From NCBI GenBank assembly GCA_020436085.1, contig JAGQYM010000021.1:1-64000 (forward strand): 64,000 nucleotides of DNA. The letters are read 5' to 3'. Position 1 is the stretch's first letter. Every line of letters starts with the position of its first letter. The notes beneath the pieces were generated by a model. It worked only from the letters and a program-made list of their open reading frames with translations. It was not told the DNA's origin and did not search any database. Shown here one piece after another: positions 1 to 8,402 of this stretch. The translations under genes and the position numbers were made by a program. The DNA comes from Cyclobacteriaceae bacterium. Lineage in GTDB: Bacteria; Bacteroidota; Bacteroidia; Cytophagales; Cyclobacteriaceae.

Positions 1-179
1 ACACAGGAGTTCCATCAATATTTCTAAAAAATGTCTTCGCGGAATTGCTAAAAATCGAAGACGCTGATGGCGCGAAAAAAGTCATCAGTAGAACACCAGA
101 GCGCGTTGCTCAGGTTGCCTTCCCAGGTGGTGATATCGATTTGGATACAATGGAAGATTATAATACTTTCATCAGCTAA
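1..179 (+). CDS. MobA-like NTP transferase, C-terminal end (partial)
   Basis: This is the 3' end of a reading frame that enters from the left edge; codons run from base 3 to a TAA at 177-179, giving 58 residues. The fragment starts with a GVPSIF-type stretch, continues with DADGAKK and ends with FPGGDIDLDTMEDY. This matches the end of MobA-like nucleotidyltransferases (molybdenum-cofactor cytidylyl/guanylyltransferase type), where a conserved D-I-D-T-x-E-D motif closes the Rossmann-like fold. The N-terminal nucleotide-binding motif lies outside the window, so the substrate cannot be named. The next gene starts 12 bp later on the same strand and may be co-transcribed. Family is fairly sure, exact role is not. 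Confidence 0.7.
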   Translation, partial: TGVPSIFLKNVFAELLKIEDADGAKKVISRTPERVAQVAFPGGDIDLDTMEDYNTFIS

Positions 180-191
180 TCAACCAACACC

Positions 192-1439
192 ATGCTCAAA
201 CAAATCGCCACATTGTTCTTTGCCGGGCTCTGCTTCACCGCAATAGCTCAATCTCAAACTTCAGATGACGAATACACTCGTTATGAGTTGTTGGAACCTT
301 CAACGCAAAGCTTCAGAATTCTCTATGAAGTGACGGCTACCAAACCAGGAATGCTTTATTACTTCAATACCCTTCGCAAAGGAAGCGAGCATAAGATTGA
401 TACCGTGTGGGATTTGAGAACGGGCCAGCCTCTGAAGTGGTCGGTTGTAGGTGGTGCTCAGGCAAAAAAAGATGGTCTGCAGGAGGCTTCAGCTGATGAT
501 GAATATTTAAAAGTCCAACTTGCTCATGCAATAGCAAATAATTCAGAGTATCGATTGCTTATCGACAAGACGTACAAGGATGCGAAAAGCTATTTCACTA
601 AAGATAATGCGATAGTATTCGAAAGATCATTGGGTATAAAACGAAACAGCGTGGTGCTGCCCAGAGGTTATGAACTTACCAGTTGCAACTATCCGGTTCA
701 GGTATCAATGGAAAGTGATGGACGCATTAAGGCGAGTTTCATAAACAGCGCACCAGTAGCAGTGCCGCTTCGAATTGAAGCAAGAAAGCTGCCCACGACA
801 GTGGACCTCAAAGTAGAAAAGAGAGAATACACTTATACGTCAGGAGAAGGTAGGGATAAGTCAAAAGCGCGAGTAAACTATCAAGTACCTGAGCGAGCGC
901 ATCAGACCAGAGAGATCGTATATTTTTTACAGCAACCTGAAACACATTCTTTCAGGCTTTATCATGACTATACAGAGAGTCGGGTGGGGAAAAATAATTA
1001 TCTCAATGTAGTTCGCGCAGGAAGTAAAGCCTCTAATCCTTCTGCGATGAACCTCGACACAGGGCAGCCTTTAAAGGTTGAAACCATCAAAGGCAGCCAG
1101 GTTAAAGAAAAAGGAATAGTGATGGAAGAGGAAATCACACCAGAAACAGAGATCATCGTTATTTGGTACGATGCTGTAAAAAAGGGAGAATCCACACGAA
1201 TCAGAATTGAAGAAACATACACTGACCCCAATCGATATGTGGTCAATGGAAATGAATTGGTTTGGGATCGCGCATTCGGCAGGCCACACAACACTGTTAT
1301 TCTACCTGCCGGCTGGTTTCTCACTGACAATGCCATTCCCGCTACCATCTCGACAACGCAAGACGGAAAAATCAGTCTTTATTACATGAATTATGATCCT
1401 GATGAAATTGATGTGTTTATCAAAGCAAGGAAACGGTAA
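192..1439 (+). CDS. Secreted protein with two related halves, unknown function
   Basis: The 415-residue product begins with a signal peptide (hydrophobic core LFFAGLCFTAIAQS, cleavage near residue 20). The mature part consists of two related modules, roughly residues 30-200 and 245-415. Each module has a HSFRLYH- or QSFRILYE-type strand, a DTGQPLK/RTGQPLK motif, an IDKTYKDAKSY or IEETYTDPNRY motif, an 'F-R-x-x-G-x-x-x-N-x-V-x-L-P' stretch and a closing 'I-E-A-R-K' or 'I-K-A-R-K-R'. This points to an ancient internal duplication. No catalytic motif is visible and I do not recognise a named family. The ATG at 192 gives a complete signal peptide. Export to the periplasm or outer surface is inferred from the signal only. 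Confidence 0.75.
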   Translation: MLKQIATLFFAGLCFTAIAQSQTSDDEYTRYELLEPSTQSFRILYEVTATKPGMLYYFNTLRKGSEHKIDTVWDLRTGQPLKWSVVGGAQAKKDGLQEASADDEYLKVQLAHAIANNSEYRLLIDKTYKDAKSYFTKDNAIVFERSLGIKRNSVVLPRGYELTSCNYPVQVSMESDGRIKASFINSAPVAVPLRIEARKLPTTVDLKVEKREYTYTSGEGRDKSKARVNYQVPERAHQTREIVYFLQQPETHSFRLYHDYTESRVGKNNYLNVVRAGSKASNPSAMNLDTGQPLKVETIKGSQVKEKGIVMEEEITPETEIIVIWYDAVKKGESTRIRIEETYTDPNRYVVNGNELVWDRAFGRPHNTVILPAGWFLTDNAIPATISTTQDGKISLYYMNYDPDEIDVFIKARKR

Positions 1440-1490
1440 TTTGCTGGCACTAAAGTTGGTAGTAGCTTAAACTCATTCAACTCAAACTTT

Positions 1491-1913
1491 ATGAAACATA
1501 TCAACTACTTATTCTTATCAGCTACACTACTTGGCGTCACACTTTTGTCATCATGTAGTAAGGATGACGAGCCAAACTTAAGCCGAACGGAACTTCTTAC
1601 ACAGAAACCATGGAAGCTCACACAGACTGCAATCGTGGGCTTTGGTGGAGAGCCACCTGAAAGTACTGCCGCAGACGATATTTATACTTTCTCTGCAGAC
1701 GGAGCATACACATTTGATGAGGGCGCCTCTAAAGAAGATGCCGGTGATCCACAAACTATCACAGGTACATGGGAATTTCTTGAAGATGAAACGAAGATTC
1801 GAATCTCTTATAGCGGTATCACACTTACTCAAGATATCATTGAACTTTCTACCAGCACACTCAAAGTTAGATTCAATTTTCTGTTCGATATTGAAAATAC
1901 ATTTGGGCACTAA
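1491..1913 (+). CDS. Small lipocalin-like lipoprotein
   Basis: The 140-residue product has a lipoprotein signal peptide ending in LLSSC, with Cys22 as the predicted lipidated residue, followed by an acidic SKDDE linker. An acidic residue just after the Cys is common in Bacteroidota lipoproteins, and in some members it directs export to the cell surface. The mature part (about 115 residues) starts with an LLTQKPWKLTQ motif and contains YTFSADGAYTFDEG and GTWEFLEDETKIRI. This pattern is typical of the lipocalin-like beta-barrel lipoproteins of this phylum. The ligand is unknown. It lies 51 bp after the preceding secreted-protein gene and is followed by a strong terminator, so it probably ends a transcription unit. 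Confidence 0.75.
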   Translation: MKHINYLFLSATLLGVTLLSSCSKDDEPNLSRTELLTQKPWKLTQTAIVGFGGEPPESTAADDIYTFSADGAYTFDEGASKEDAGDPQTITGTWEFLEDETKIRISYSGITLTQDIIELSTSTLKVRFNFLFDIENTFGH

Positions 1914-1933
1914 CCTTTGTTAGCAGTCGATAG

Positions 1934-1961
1934 AAAAGCCAGTCTGACCGACTGGCTTTTT
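1934..1961 (+). terminator. Intrinsic terminator
   Basis: An 11-bp perfect inverted repeat (1934-1944 with 1950-1960, core GCCAGTC/GACTGGC) closes a 5-base loop, and its 3' arm ends in a run of five T. It lies 20 bp after the lipoprotein stop codon and fits a rho-independent terminator. Confidence 0.9.
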
Positions 1962-1988
1962 CATTTCAAAAGATTGCCACTAACTTTG
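1958..1988 (+). promoter_or_regulatory. Bacteroidota-type promoter for the WG-repeat gene
   Basis: A perfect -7 box TAACTTTG (1981-1988) is preceded after 19 bases by TTTT (1958-1961), one mismatch from the TTTG -33 box. The -7 box ends only 6 bases before the ATG at 1995, so the transcript would start at or next to the start codon. The -33 box overlaps the T-tract of the upstream terminator. Confidence 0.5.
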
Positions 1989-1994
1989 CTGTGA

Positions 1995-4106
1995 ATGCGG
2001 CTCCTCGTTTTTATACTTTTTCTTTTGAATGTCTTCACTGTCACGGCAGCTGACTATCTGGTCTTTGAAGAAAATGGGCGGTATGGACTCAAGGACGACC
2101 AAGGCAAAGTTGTAATTTCTCCGGCTTTCGAACGTGTGGGTTGGAGTGACGGAAGCTTTTCTGTGGTGGGACAAATCACTGGCTACATGCTTAACGGGCA
2201 GTGGGGTTTGATCAACATGAAGGAGCAGCGCATTACGAAGGCAGAATTCACGAGTCTGGTGCCTTCTGGTGGGGACCGTTTTGTCGCTCGCAAAAAAGTA
2301 GACGCGATTACTTCCAAACTTGGATGTATTGATCTGAAAGGCACTCCAACTGTCCCCTTTAGATATGATGGAATAAAAATTGACGGACTGCGAGCCATCG
2401 TCTTCATCAAGAATGGGAGTCACTACCTGTATGGAGTGATCAAACTGGATGGAGGTACCATCATCCCAATGACCTACAAAAATATTTTCTCCGTTGGCAA
2501 CATGCGATACGGAGTACAAAATGATGAAAATAAAACTGCATTGTTTTCAGAAACAGGCACAAGGATCACCGCCTTTTCTATCGACAGTATTTCCTCTTTT
2601 GTTAATAACAAGGCGGTGATCTATGAAAACTCGCTGCAAGGTGTGATTAACCGAGATGGAATAATCGAAGTTCAACCTGCCTATCGTGAAATTATTTTTG
2701 AAGGTGATGGTATAAGAGCAAGGAAAGCAAATACCTGGAAAGTACTAGATCAAAATAACAACGTAGTCAAAACCACGACCTGTGATCACATCACTCCTTC
2801 AGGTAACAGTTTTATTGTTGAAAACAATGGACTCTATGGAATCAGCGATGACCAGTTCAAAGAAGTAGTTCCTGCTGCCTATCATGCTATCCTTCAATTG
2901 CAAGATGACTTACTGGTAGTGAAAAGAGGAGTAAAATCCGGTTTGGTAAAAAAGGACAATTCTGTTGTAATGCCTCTCCAGTTCGATTCAATCCATCTGA
3001 GTGGACGCTACGTTCGCGCAAGCGAGAGTCTACTTGGCAAACCCGTCTGGTCATTATATGACATCTACGGGATCAAAAAATCTGAGAGAACCTACGAATC
3101 TATGTCACCTTTCAATGACAAATTCTTTACTGTAAAAAATTATGGACTCTCCGGGGTAATGGACAAGTATGGTAAAGAAACTATTCATTGTCTTTATGAT
3201 TCTATTCTGGATTACAATGATGGACAACTCGTAGTTAAGTTTCATGGGCATTATGGCATCATTGATTTTCGGGAGAATTGGCTCTTGCCACCACAGCCAT
3301 TCCCGGTTCACCTCGTAGATGAGAGCCATTACCTGCTAAAACAATATAACACGACCTTTTTTAAAACTTTTAAGGATGACTTGATCTATTTCTCTGACAA
3401 TAACCTGACAATAGAAGATCAACTACTGAAGGAGATACTACCTGACGGTACGATTAAGAAAATCTCCTTTGAAGGAATTACGATCAGCCGATCGAGCCCG
3501 CCTATCCTCGATGACACACAGATTATAGCAGAAGAGTCGGAAGGACTGCGGGGGATAAAAAGAAAAGGCAAGTTTGGCTTCATTGACAAAGAGGGAAGAC
3601 TTCGAATCGCCAATCGATATGAAAGCATTAGCAACTTCCACAATGGTCTGGCAGCGGTTAGGATTTTAGGAAAATGGGGATTTGTGGACAAACAGGATAA
3701 GATCGCGATTAACCCAAGCTATGAAGAGGTTTCTGATTTTTTACAGGATGTGGCGATCGTGAAACGTGGTAAGTTTGGAATCATAAACAAAGATGGTAAC
3801 CTGGTACTCGACACGCGCTACGATGCCATCCATCAATTGAAGACACAAAACTTTATTGTCGGGAATAATAACCTTAAAGGCCTGGCTTCCAGAAATGGCG
3901 AGATACTAATTGATCCAAGGTTTGATGACTTAGAGGATTTGGGAAATGGATATGTGATTGTAAAAAGGGAAAACAAGTATGGCCTCCTCACGAGAGAGGG
4001 CTTAAGTGTCATCCCTATGATTTACGATCATCTTGAATATCTCCCACGCCAGCAAGCGTACCTGGTAAAGGAAACAGCACCCTGGGTTAAGCTCAGCACA
4101 AACTAA
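1995..4106 (+). CDS. Secreted WG-repeat protein
   Basis: The 703-residue product has a signal peptide (LLVFILFLLNVFTVTAA) followed almost entirely by WG-type repeats. I count about 13 units of the form 'x-x-G-h-h-x-x-x-G-x-h-h-h-x-x-x-Y/F', for example GRYGLKDDQG, GQWGLIN, KFGFIDKEGRL, KWGFVDKQD, KFGIINKDGN and KYGLLTREG. The clearest copies lie at both ends; the middle ones (about residues 400-500) are degenerate. WG repeats are beta-rich modules found in many secreted bacterial proteins, usually of unknown binding role. No catalytic domain is attached. The ATG at 1995 follows a -7 box closely. The gene is monocistronic, bounded by terminators on both sides. Confidence 0.85.
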   Translation: MRLLVFILFLLNVFTVTAADYLVFEENGRYGLKDDQGKVVISPAFERVGWSDGSFSVVGQITGYMLNGQWGLINMKEQRITKAEFTSLVPSGGDRFVARKKVDAITSKLGCIDLKGTPTVPFRYDGIKIDGLRAIVFIKNGSHYLYGVIKLDGGTIIPMTYKNIFSVGNMRYGVQNDENKTALFSETGTRITAFSIDSISSFVNNKAVIYENSLQGVINRDGIIEVQPAYREIIFEGDGIRARKANTWKVLDQNNNVVKTTTCDHITPSGNSFIVENNGLYGISDDQFKEVVPAAYHAILQLQDDLLVVKRGVKSGLVKKDNSVVMPLQFDSIHLSGRYVRASESLLGKPVWSLYDIYGIKKSERTYESMSPFNDKFFTVKNYGLSGVMDKYGKETIHCLYDSILDYNDGQLVVKFHGHYGIIDFRENWLLPPQPFPVHLVDESHYLLKQYNTTFFKTFKDDLIYFSDNNLTIEDQLLKEILPDGTIKKISFEGITISRSSPPILDDTQIIAEESEGLRGIKRKGKFGFIDKEGRLRIANRYESISNFHNGLAAVRILGKWGFVDKQDKIAINPSYEEVSDFLQDVAIVKRGKFGIINKDGNLVLDTRYDAIHQLKTQNFIVGNNNLKGLASRNGEILIDPRFDDLEDLGNGYVIVKRENKYGLLTREGLSVIPMIYDHLEYLPRQQAYLVKETAPWVKLSTN

Positions 4107-4108
4107 AA

Positions 4109-4130
4109 AAGGCTCCGAAGAGCCTCTTTC
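4109..4130. terminator. Bidirectional terminator with UUCG-type loop on minus strand
   Basis: A 6-bp stem (4110-4115 with 4120-4125, AGGCTC/GAGCCT) closes a four-base loop. Read on the minus strand the loop is TTCG and the stem is followed by a run of six T, a textbook terminator for floA. Read on the plus strand the stem is followed by CTTTC and could end the WG-repeat transcript. Confidence 0.75.
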
Positions 4131-4149
4131 AATTATTGAATGATTTTCC

Positions 4150-5133
4150 TTAATCTGTTTTTGTTGATCCTGTTTCGCCAGATCCAGAAATCGTATTCCT
4201 CATATCTGTATCCGACTGGATATTTTGCATTCTGTAATAATCCATCACCCCGAGATTCCCACTAACAAACGCTTGTGCGATAGCTTTCGGAATTTCTGAT
4301 TCCGCTTGAATCACATTCGCACGAGCTTCCTGCGCCTTTGCCTTCATCTCCTGCTCAAGAGCAACGGCCATTGCTCTTCTCTCTTCCGCTTTCGCTTCAG
4401 CAACTTTTAAGTCCGCACTCGCCTGGTCGGTTTGAAGTTTTGCACCAATGTTTGCTCCCACATCCACATCTGCAATGTCAATTGACAAAATTTCAAATGC
4501 TGTACCCGCGTCAAGACCTCTCGACAACACTACCTTAGAAATCTTATCTGGGTTCTCTAATACCTCCTTGTGGGACTTTGCAGATCCGATAGACGTTACA
4601 ATCCCTTCACCCACACGAGCAAGAATGGTATCTTCTCCGGCACCACCCACCAACTGCGCGATGCTTGCACGGACAGTTACCCTCGCAATTGCTATCAGCT
4701 GAATACCGTCAGCAGCTACTGCTGCTACTTTTGGAGTAGTGATCACTTTCGGGTTAACCGAAATCTGAACCGCTTCAAACACATCACGTCCTGCAAGGTC
4801 AATAGCAGTTGCTTGCTTAAAACTAAGGCTGATGTTTGCTTTGTCTGCTGAGATCAATGCACGAATTACATTTGGAACATTGCCACCTGCAAGAAAGTGT
4901 GTCTCGAGTTCGCGGGTAGTTACCGTCAATCCAGCCTTTGTCGCAGTGATCAAGGAATTCACAATCACTCCTGGTGGCACTTTACGAATACGCATCCCGA
5001 TCAGTTCTCCGATGGTCACACGCACACCGGCAAAGACAGCGGTGATCCACAGCCCCACCGGCACGAAGTACATGAACATGAAGAATCCGATGATACTGAT
5101 AAAGACAATGAAAATAAACGCCAGGCCTTCCAT
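4150..5133 (-). CDS. floA: Flotillin-like protein FloA
   Basis: The 327-residue product matches the bacterial FloA (YqfA) family of SPFH-domain membrane scaffolds, about 330 residues long. Residues 1-35 form a hydrophobic hairpin-like membrane segment. The SPFH domain follows with [32 protein letters not shown] and [20 protein letters not shown]. From about residue 235 an Ala/Glu-rich coiled coil ([20 protein letters not shown]) mediates oligomerisation. The short tail ends in a Ser/Thr/Gly-rich stretch. FloA proteins organise membrane microdomains. The gene lies 6 bp downstream of nfeD, its usual partner, and both follow proS. A bidirectional terminator lies just after its stop codon. Confidence 0.95.
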   Translation of the reverse strand: MEGLAFIFIVFISIIGFFMFMYFVPVGLWITAVFAGVRVTIGELIGMRIRKVPPGVIVNSLITATKAGLTVTTRELETHFLAGGNVPNVIRALISADKANISLSFKQATAIDLAGRDVFEAVQISVNPKVITTPKVAAVAADGIQLIAIARVTVRASIAQLVGGAGEDTILARVGEGIVTSIGSAKSHKEVLENPDKISKVVLSRGLDAGTAFEILSIDIADVDVGANIGAKLQTDQASADLKVAEAKAEERRAMAVALEQEMKAKAQEARANVIQAESEIPKAIAQAFVSGNLGVMDYYRMQNIQSDTDMRNTISGSGETGSTKTD

Positions 5134-5139
5134 AAGTTG

Positions 5140-5607
5140 TTATTGAATAGGTTCTACAATGATTTGATTCGTATTTACTTTGACGACTTTTAATTTGGTT
5201 CCAACATCCACAAAACTTCCGAGCGTTTTCACCTCATACACCTTCGTATTGATCTCGGCTTTTCCAGATGGACGTAAAGCAGAAATGGCCACACCTTCTA
5301 ATCCGATTTCCATTCCATCCATTTCTCCTTCATTTACTTTGCTGGAACTCGCGGACTTCAGCGAAAATCTTCCCCACACATTTGCTTTAAAAGAATAATA
5401 GACAATAACACCGGAAGTTACTGCTGTAACTCCCAAGGTAGTCCAACCACCCTCCTGCCCAAAATAGTTGAAAGCGGTAACAACACCAGCAATCATGAAT
5501 CCAGCCCCCACCAGCCCCACGATAGTTGTACCTGGTACAAAAATGATTTCAGCGATCACCAGAAGGATCCCAAAAAAGATCAGGGCACCAACAATCGCTA
5601 TTTCCAT
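5140..5607 (-). CDS. NfeD-like membrane protein
   Basis: The start is placed at the ATG giving MEIAIVGALIFFGI (155 residues). The frame remains open upstream to 5718, but that stretch would overlap the end of proS by about 80 bp and lacks hydrophobic character. Three or four membrane segments cover roughly residues 3-75 (IVGALIFFGILLVIAEIIF, IVGLVGAGFMIAGVVTAF, LGVTAVTSGVIVYYSF). The C-terminal part (about 95-155) is an OB-like NfeD domain with LEGVAISALRPSGKAEI and 'V-D-V-G-T-K-L-K-V-V'. NfeD proteins are encoded next to flotillins or stomatins and act with them at the membrane. Here it lies 6 bp before floA and 31 bp after proS. Confidence 0.9.
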   Translation of the reverse strand: MEIAIVGALIFFGILLVIAEIIFVPGTTIVGLVGAGFMIAGVVTAFNYFGQEGGWTTLGVTAVTSGVIVYYSFKANVWGRFSLKSASSSKVNEGEMDGMEIGLEGVAISALRPSGKAEINTKVYEVKTLGSFVDVGTKLKVVKVNTNQIIVEPIQ

Positions 5608-5638
5608 AATTGTAAATGTAAGAAGAAAAACTTGTGGG

Positions 5639-7114
5639 CTAGTAAGCTCTCGCAAATAACACTCGCTTGCTCGAAGGCTTACCTGAATAGACACATTTTC
5701 CGGCTTCTTCCTTCGCATCCAGAGGTATGCAACGGATTGTAGCTTTTGTCTCCTCTTTTATAGCAGCCTCAGTTTCAGGCGTTCCATCCCAATGCGCCAT
5801 CACAAACCCGCCTTTTTCGTCCAGCACGTTCTTGAACTGTTCGAATGTATCCACATGCGTTGTTTTTTCTTCTCTGAATTTTAATGCTTTGGTGTAAATG
5901 TTCTGCTGAATCTCATCCAGAAGTGCAGGAATCAAAGTAGTGACCTCATCAATCGAAACCACTTTTTTCTCCTTCGTGTCCCTTCGTGCAACTTCAATGG
6001 TTCCATTTTCCAGATCGCGAGGGCCGATGGCCAACCGAACAGGCACTCCCTTCAATTCATATTCGGCAAACTTAAATCCAGGCTTGTGCGTATCCCTATT
6101 ATCAAATTTTACAGCAAAGCCCTTCTTTCTCAATTCTGTTGAGATCAGATTTACTTTTTCAGTAATCTTTTGGAGCTCTTCTTCACTTTTGAAAATTGGA
6201 ACAATCGCTACGTGAATGGGAGCAAGCTTAGGAGGTAGTATCAATCCATCATCATCGGAGTGTGCCATGATCAGGCCTCCAATCAAACGCGTGCTTACAC
6301 CCCATGAAGTTCCCCATACATAGTCAAGGCTTCCCTCCTTGGTAGCAAATTGTACATCAAATGCTTTCGCGAAATTTTGACCGAGAAAATGAGATGTTCC
6401 TGCCTGCAAAGCTTTACCATCTTGCATCAACGCTTCAATGCAATAAGTATCGATGGCTCCGGGAAATTTCTCTCCTTCCGACTTCCGGCCCTTCACCACA
6501 GGTAATGCCATAAAGTTCTCAACGAAGTCGGCATAAACATTCAGCATCTGAATCGTCTCCTCTTCGGCTTCTTTAGCAGTTGCGTGAGCAGTGTGTCCTT
6601 CTTGCCATAAGAATTCAGCAGTACGCAAGAAAAGTCGAGTTCGCATTTCCCATCGTACCACATTTGCCCATTGATTGATAAGTATAGGCAGGTCGCGATA
6701 GGATTGAATCCATCGCTTGTAGCTATTCCAAATAACTGTTTCAGAAGTTGGCCTTACAATGAGCTCCTCCTCCAACTTAGCGTCAGGATCTACTATTACA
6801 CCAGAGCCGTCCTCAGCATTTTTCAGACGGTAGTGAGTCACGATCGCACACTCTTTTGCAAAACCTTCCACATGGCTGGCTTCACGAGCCAAAAAAGATT
6901 TTGGAATGAACAGCGGGAAATAAGCATTCACGTGCCCGGTATTTTTGAACATCCTGTCAAGGCCCTGTTGCATGTTCTCCCAAATGGTATACCCGTACGG
7001 CTTGATCACCATACATCCACGCACATCAGAGTTCTCTGCGAGATCCGCTTTCTTTACCAGATCGATATACCATTGTGAGTAATCTTCGCTTCTCGAGGTT
7101 AGTTCTTTACCCAT
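5639..7114 (-). CDS. proS: Prolyl-tRNA synthetase (type 3)
   Basis: The enzyme charges tRNA-Pro with proline in the cytoplasm. The 491-residue length, the absence of the YbaK-like editing insert and the C-terminal FARAY ending place it in the archaeal/eukaryotic-like type 3 class common in Bacteroidota. Class II motifs are visible: [10 protein letters not shown] (Arg121), [20 protein letters not shown], and [10 protein letters not shown] with [15 protein letters not shown]. The anticodon-binding domain spans about residues 305-400 ([11 protein letters not shown]). The C-terminal zinc-like domain keeps only two cysteines (ATIRC and GKCVYSG), so a four-Cys zinc site is not complete. It is the first gene of a likely proS-nfeD-floA unit. 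A possible -7 box, TATATTTG on minus, lies at 7153-7160. Confidence 0.97.
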   Translation of the reverse strand: MGKELTSRSEDYSQWYIDLVKKADLAENSDVRGCMVIKPYGYTIWENMQQGLDRMFKNTGHVNAYFPLFIPKSFLAREASHVEGFAKECAIVTHYRLKNAEDGSGVIVDPDAKLEEELIVRPTSETVIWNSYKRWIQSYRDLPILINQWANVVRWEMRTRLFLRTAEFLWQEGHTAHATAKEAEEETIQMLNVYADFVENFMALPVVKGRKSEGEKFPGAIDTYCIEALMQDGKALQAGTSHFLGQNFAKAFDVQFATKEGSLDYVWGTSWGVSTRLIGGLIMAHSDDDGLILPPKLAPIHVAIVPIFKSEEELQKITEKVNLISTELRKKGFAVKFDNRDTHKPGFKFAEYELKGVPVRLAIGPRDLENGTIEVARRDTKEKKVVSIDEVTTLIPALLDEIQQNIYTKALKFREEKTTHVDTFEQFKNVLDEKGGFVMAHWDGTPETEAAIKEETKATIRCIPLDAKEEAGKCVYSGKPSSKRVLFARAY

Positions 7115-7296
7115 TCCGCCACCTTATTTTTTGTATCTTTGATTAAAGACCGCAAATATAAATGAGGAATTTGAGGATTGGCAGAAAGAATCTCTGTCTT
7201 CACCTCGTTTTTGAGCGGAATCCTTTGATGGCAAATCTTGTTGTTACAATATATCCCTGACGGCATTTTCACGTTATATAGGTTATAAGGGAGAAA

Positions 7297-8382
7297 ATGA
7301 TGAGAAATATGAAGAACATAAGCCTTTTTTCAGCACTCATTCTTGGTGTATTTACTACACAATTTGCCCTTGCGCAGGAGATTGATGACATGTATTTCAA
7401 TTCATCTGACAGGGCGAAAATTAATGAGCGCAAAATCTCAGCAGATTTGGCAATTGCAAAAGCTGGTAATGGCAAGTCCGAAGCAAATACTCCGATCAAT
7501 CCGACAGACAGCTATTCGGCCAGAAATGTTAACCCAGAATATGCGGCTCAGGTAAATGCTGGATCTGCTGCTCCAATTGAAAATGACTTTTTTCCTTCGG
7601 ACTATCAGCCCACGGGAATTAATCAAAATCTATCGAACTGCAATTGCGGAGCTGGCACTTACTACAATCCGTATTACAGCAATTCTGCCTTTTCAAATCC
7701 GTACTATGGATATACTGGTGGCTTCGGAAGTCCATACAGCAGTTTTTATCCCTCGTCATGGGGATATCCATACGGGGGCTTTCGCCCGGGCTTGAGCATG
7801 TCAATGGGTTATGGATGGGGAGGATTTAGTCCTGGATTCTACACTGGACTAGGTTACGGCTATAGCAGTTTCTGGAACAACTATTACAACCCTTGGGGTT
7901 ACAATGCATGGGGCTCAAATTATTGGAATCCTTATTACCCAAGTCAGGTCATCGTTTACGGTGGCGATGTGGGTGGCAGAAGAGTGTCCTACACTAAACG
8001 TTCGTCAAGAAGCTCAAACATTAATAACAACTACACAGGCTACAATAGGCCAGCGAGCACTGGCACTGCTACAACTTCGCGTACGAATGTGAGCAGCGGT
8101 GGAAGGACCAGAACCTCTCCAGAATATTATGAGCGCAACTGGAAACGCAATCAGGAATCGGGAACAACACGCAGCTACTGGAACAATTCAAACAGCAATT
8201 CAAACAGCAATTCGCGTTCAGACTTCAACTGGGGCAACACGTCATCTGGTGGTCGACAGAGCTCTGGGTTTTCAACACCGTCTCGCGGTTCATTCAACAG
8301 CGGAAGTATGAATTCAGGTGGATCACGAAGCGGGTCTTCAGGAAGTTCGTCAGGGTCAAGATCGAGAGGAAGAGGAAATTAA
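7297..8382 (+). CDS. Secreted Gly/Ser/Asn/Tyr-rich low-complexity protein
   Basis: The 361-residue product has a signal peptide (NISLFSALILGVFTTQFALAQ). Residues 30-120 form a moderately complex N-terminal region (EIDDMYFNSSDRAKIN) that resembles a conserved start found on similar proteins of this phylum, although I cannot name the family. Residues 120-225 are rich in Tyr, Gly, Pro and Trp (YYNPYYSNSAFSNPYYGYTG). Residues 240-361 are Ser/Asn/Gly/Arg-rich and end in a basic GSRSRGRGN tail. The protein is likely disordered or fibrous and located in the envelope. ATG codons at 7297, 7300 and 7309 are all possible starts. The gene lies 20 bp upstream of the outer-membrane protein and is probably co-transcribed with it. 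Confidence 0.7.
   Translation: MMRNMKNISLFSALILGVFTTQFALAQEIDDMYFNSSDRAKINERKISADLAIAKAGNGKSEANTPINPTDSYSARNVNPEYAAQVNAGSAAPIENDFFPSDYQPTGINQNLSNCNCGAGTYYNPYYSNSAFSNPYYGYTGGFGSPYSSFYPSSWGYPYGGFRPGLSMSMGYGWGGFSPGFYTGLGYGYSSFWNNYYNPWGYNAWGSNYWNPYYPSQVIVYGGDVGGRRVSYTKRSSRSSNINNNYTGYNRPASTGTATTSRTNVSSGGRTRTSPEYYERNWKRNQESGTTRSYWNNSNSNSNSNSRSDFNWGNTSSGGRQSSGFSTPSRGSFNSGSMNSGGSRSGSSGSSSGSRSRGRGN
8185..8213 (+). repeat. Short 12-bp tandem repeat inside the coding region
   Basis: The unit AATTCAAACAGC occurs at 8185-8196 and 8197-8208 and begins a third copy at 8209. It encodes alternating Ser-Asn residues in the low-complexity secreted protein. Because 12 is a multiple of three, copy-number change would keep the frame. 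Confidence 0.8.
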
Positions 8383-8402
8383 TTTCAAATTTATAAGTTG
8401 AA

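Noticed and set aside
1980-2519. 179-codon open frame on the minus strand
   Set aside because: It is antisense to the WG-repeat gene, whose repeats and signal peptide are clear. The translation has no recognisable domain.
5608-5718. N-terminal extension of the NfeD-like protein
   Set aside because: It would overlap proS by 80 bp, and the hydrophobic NfeD start is at 5607.
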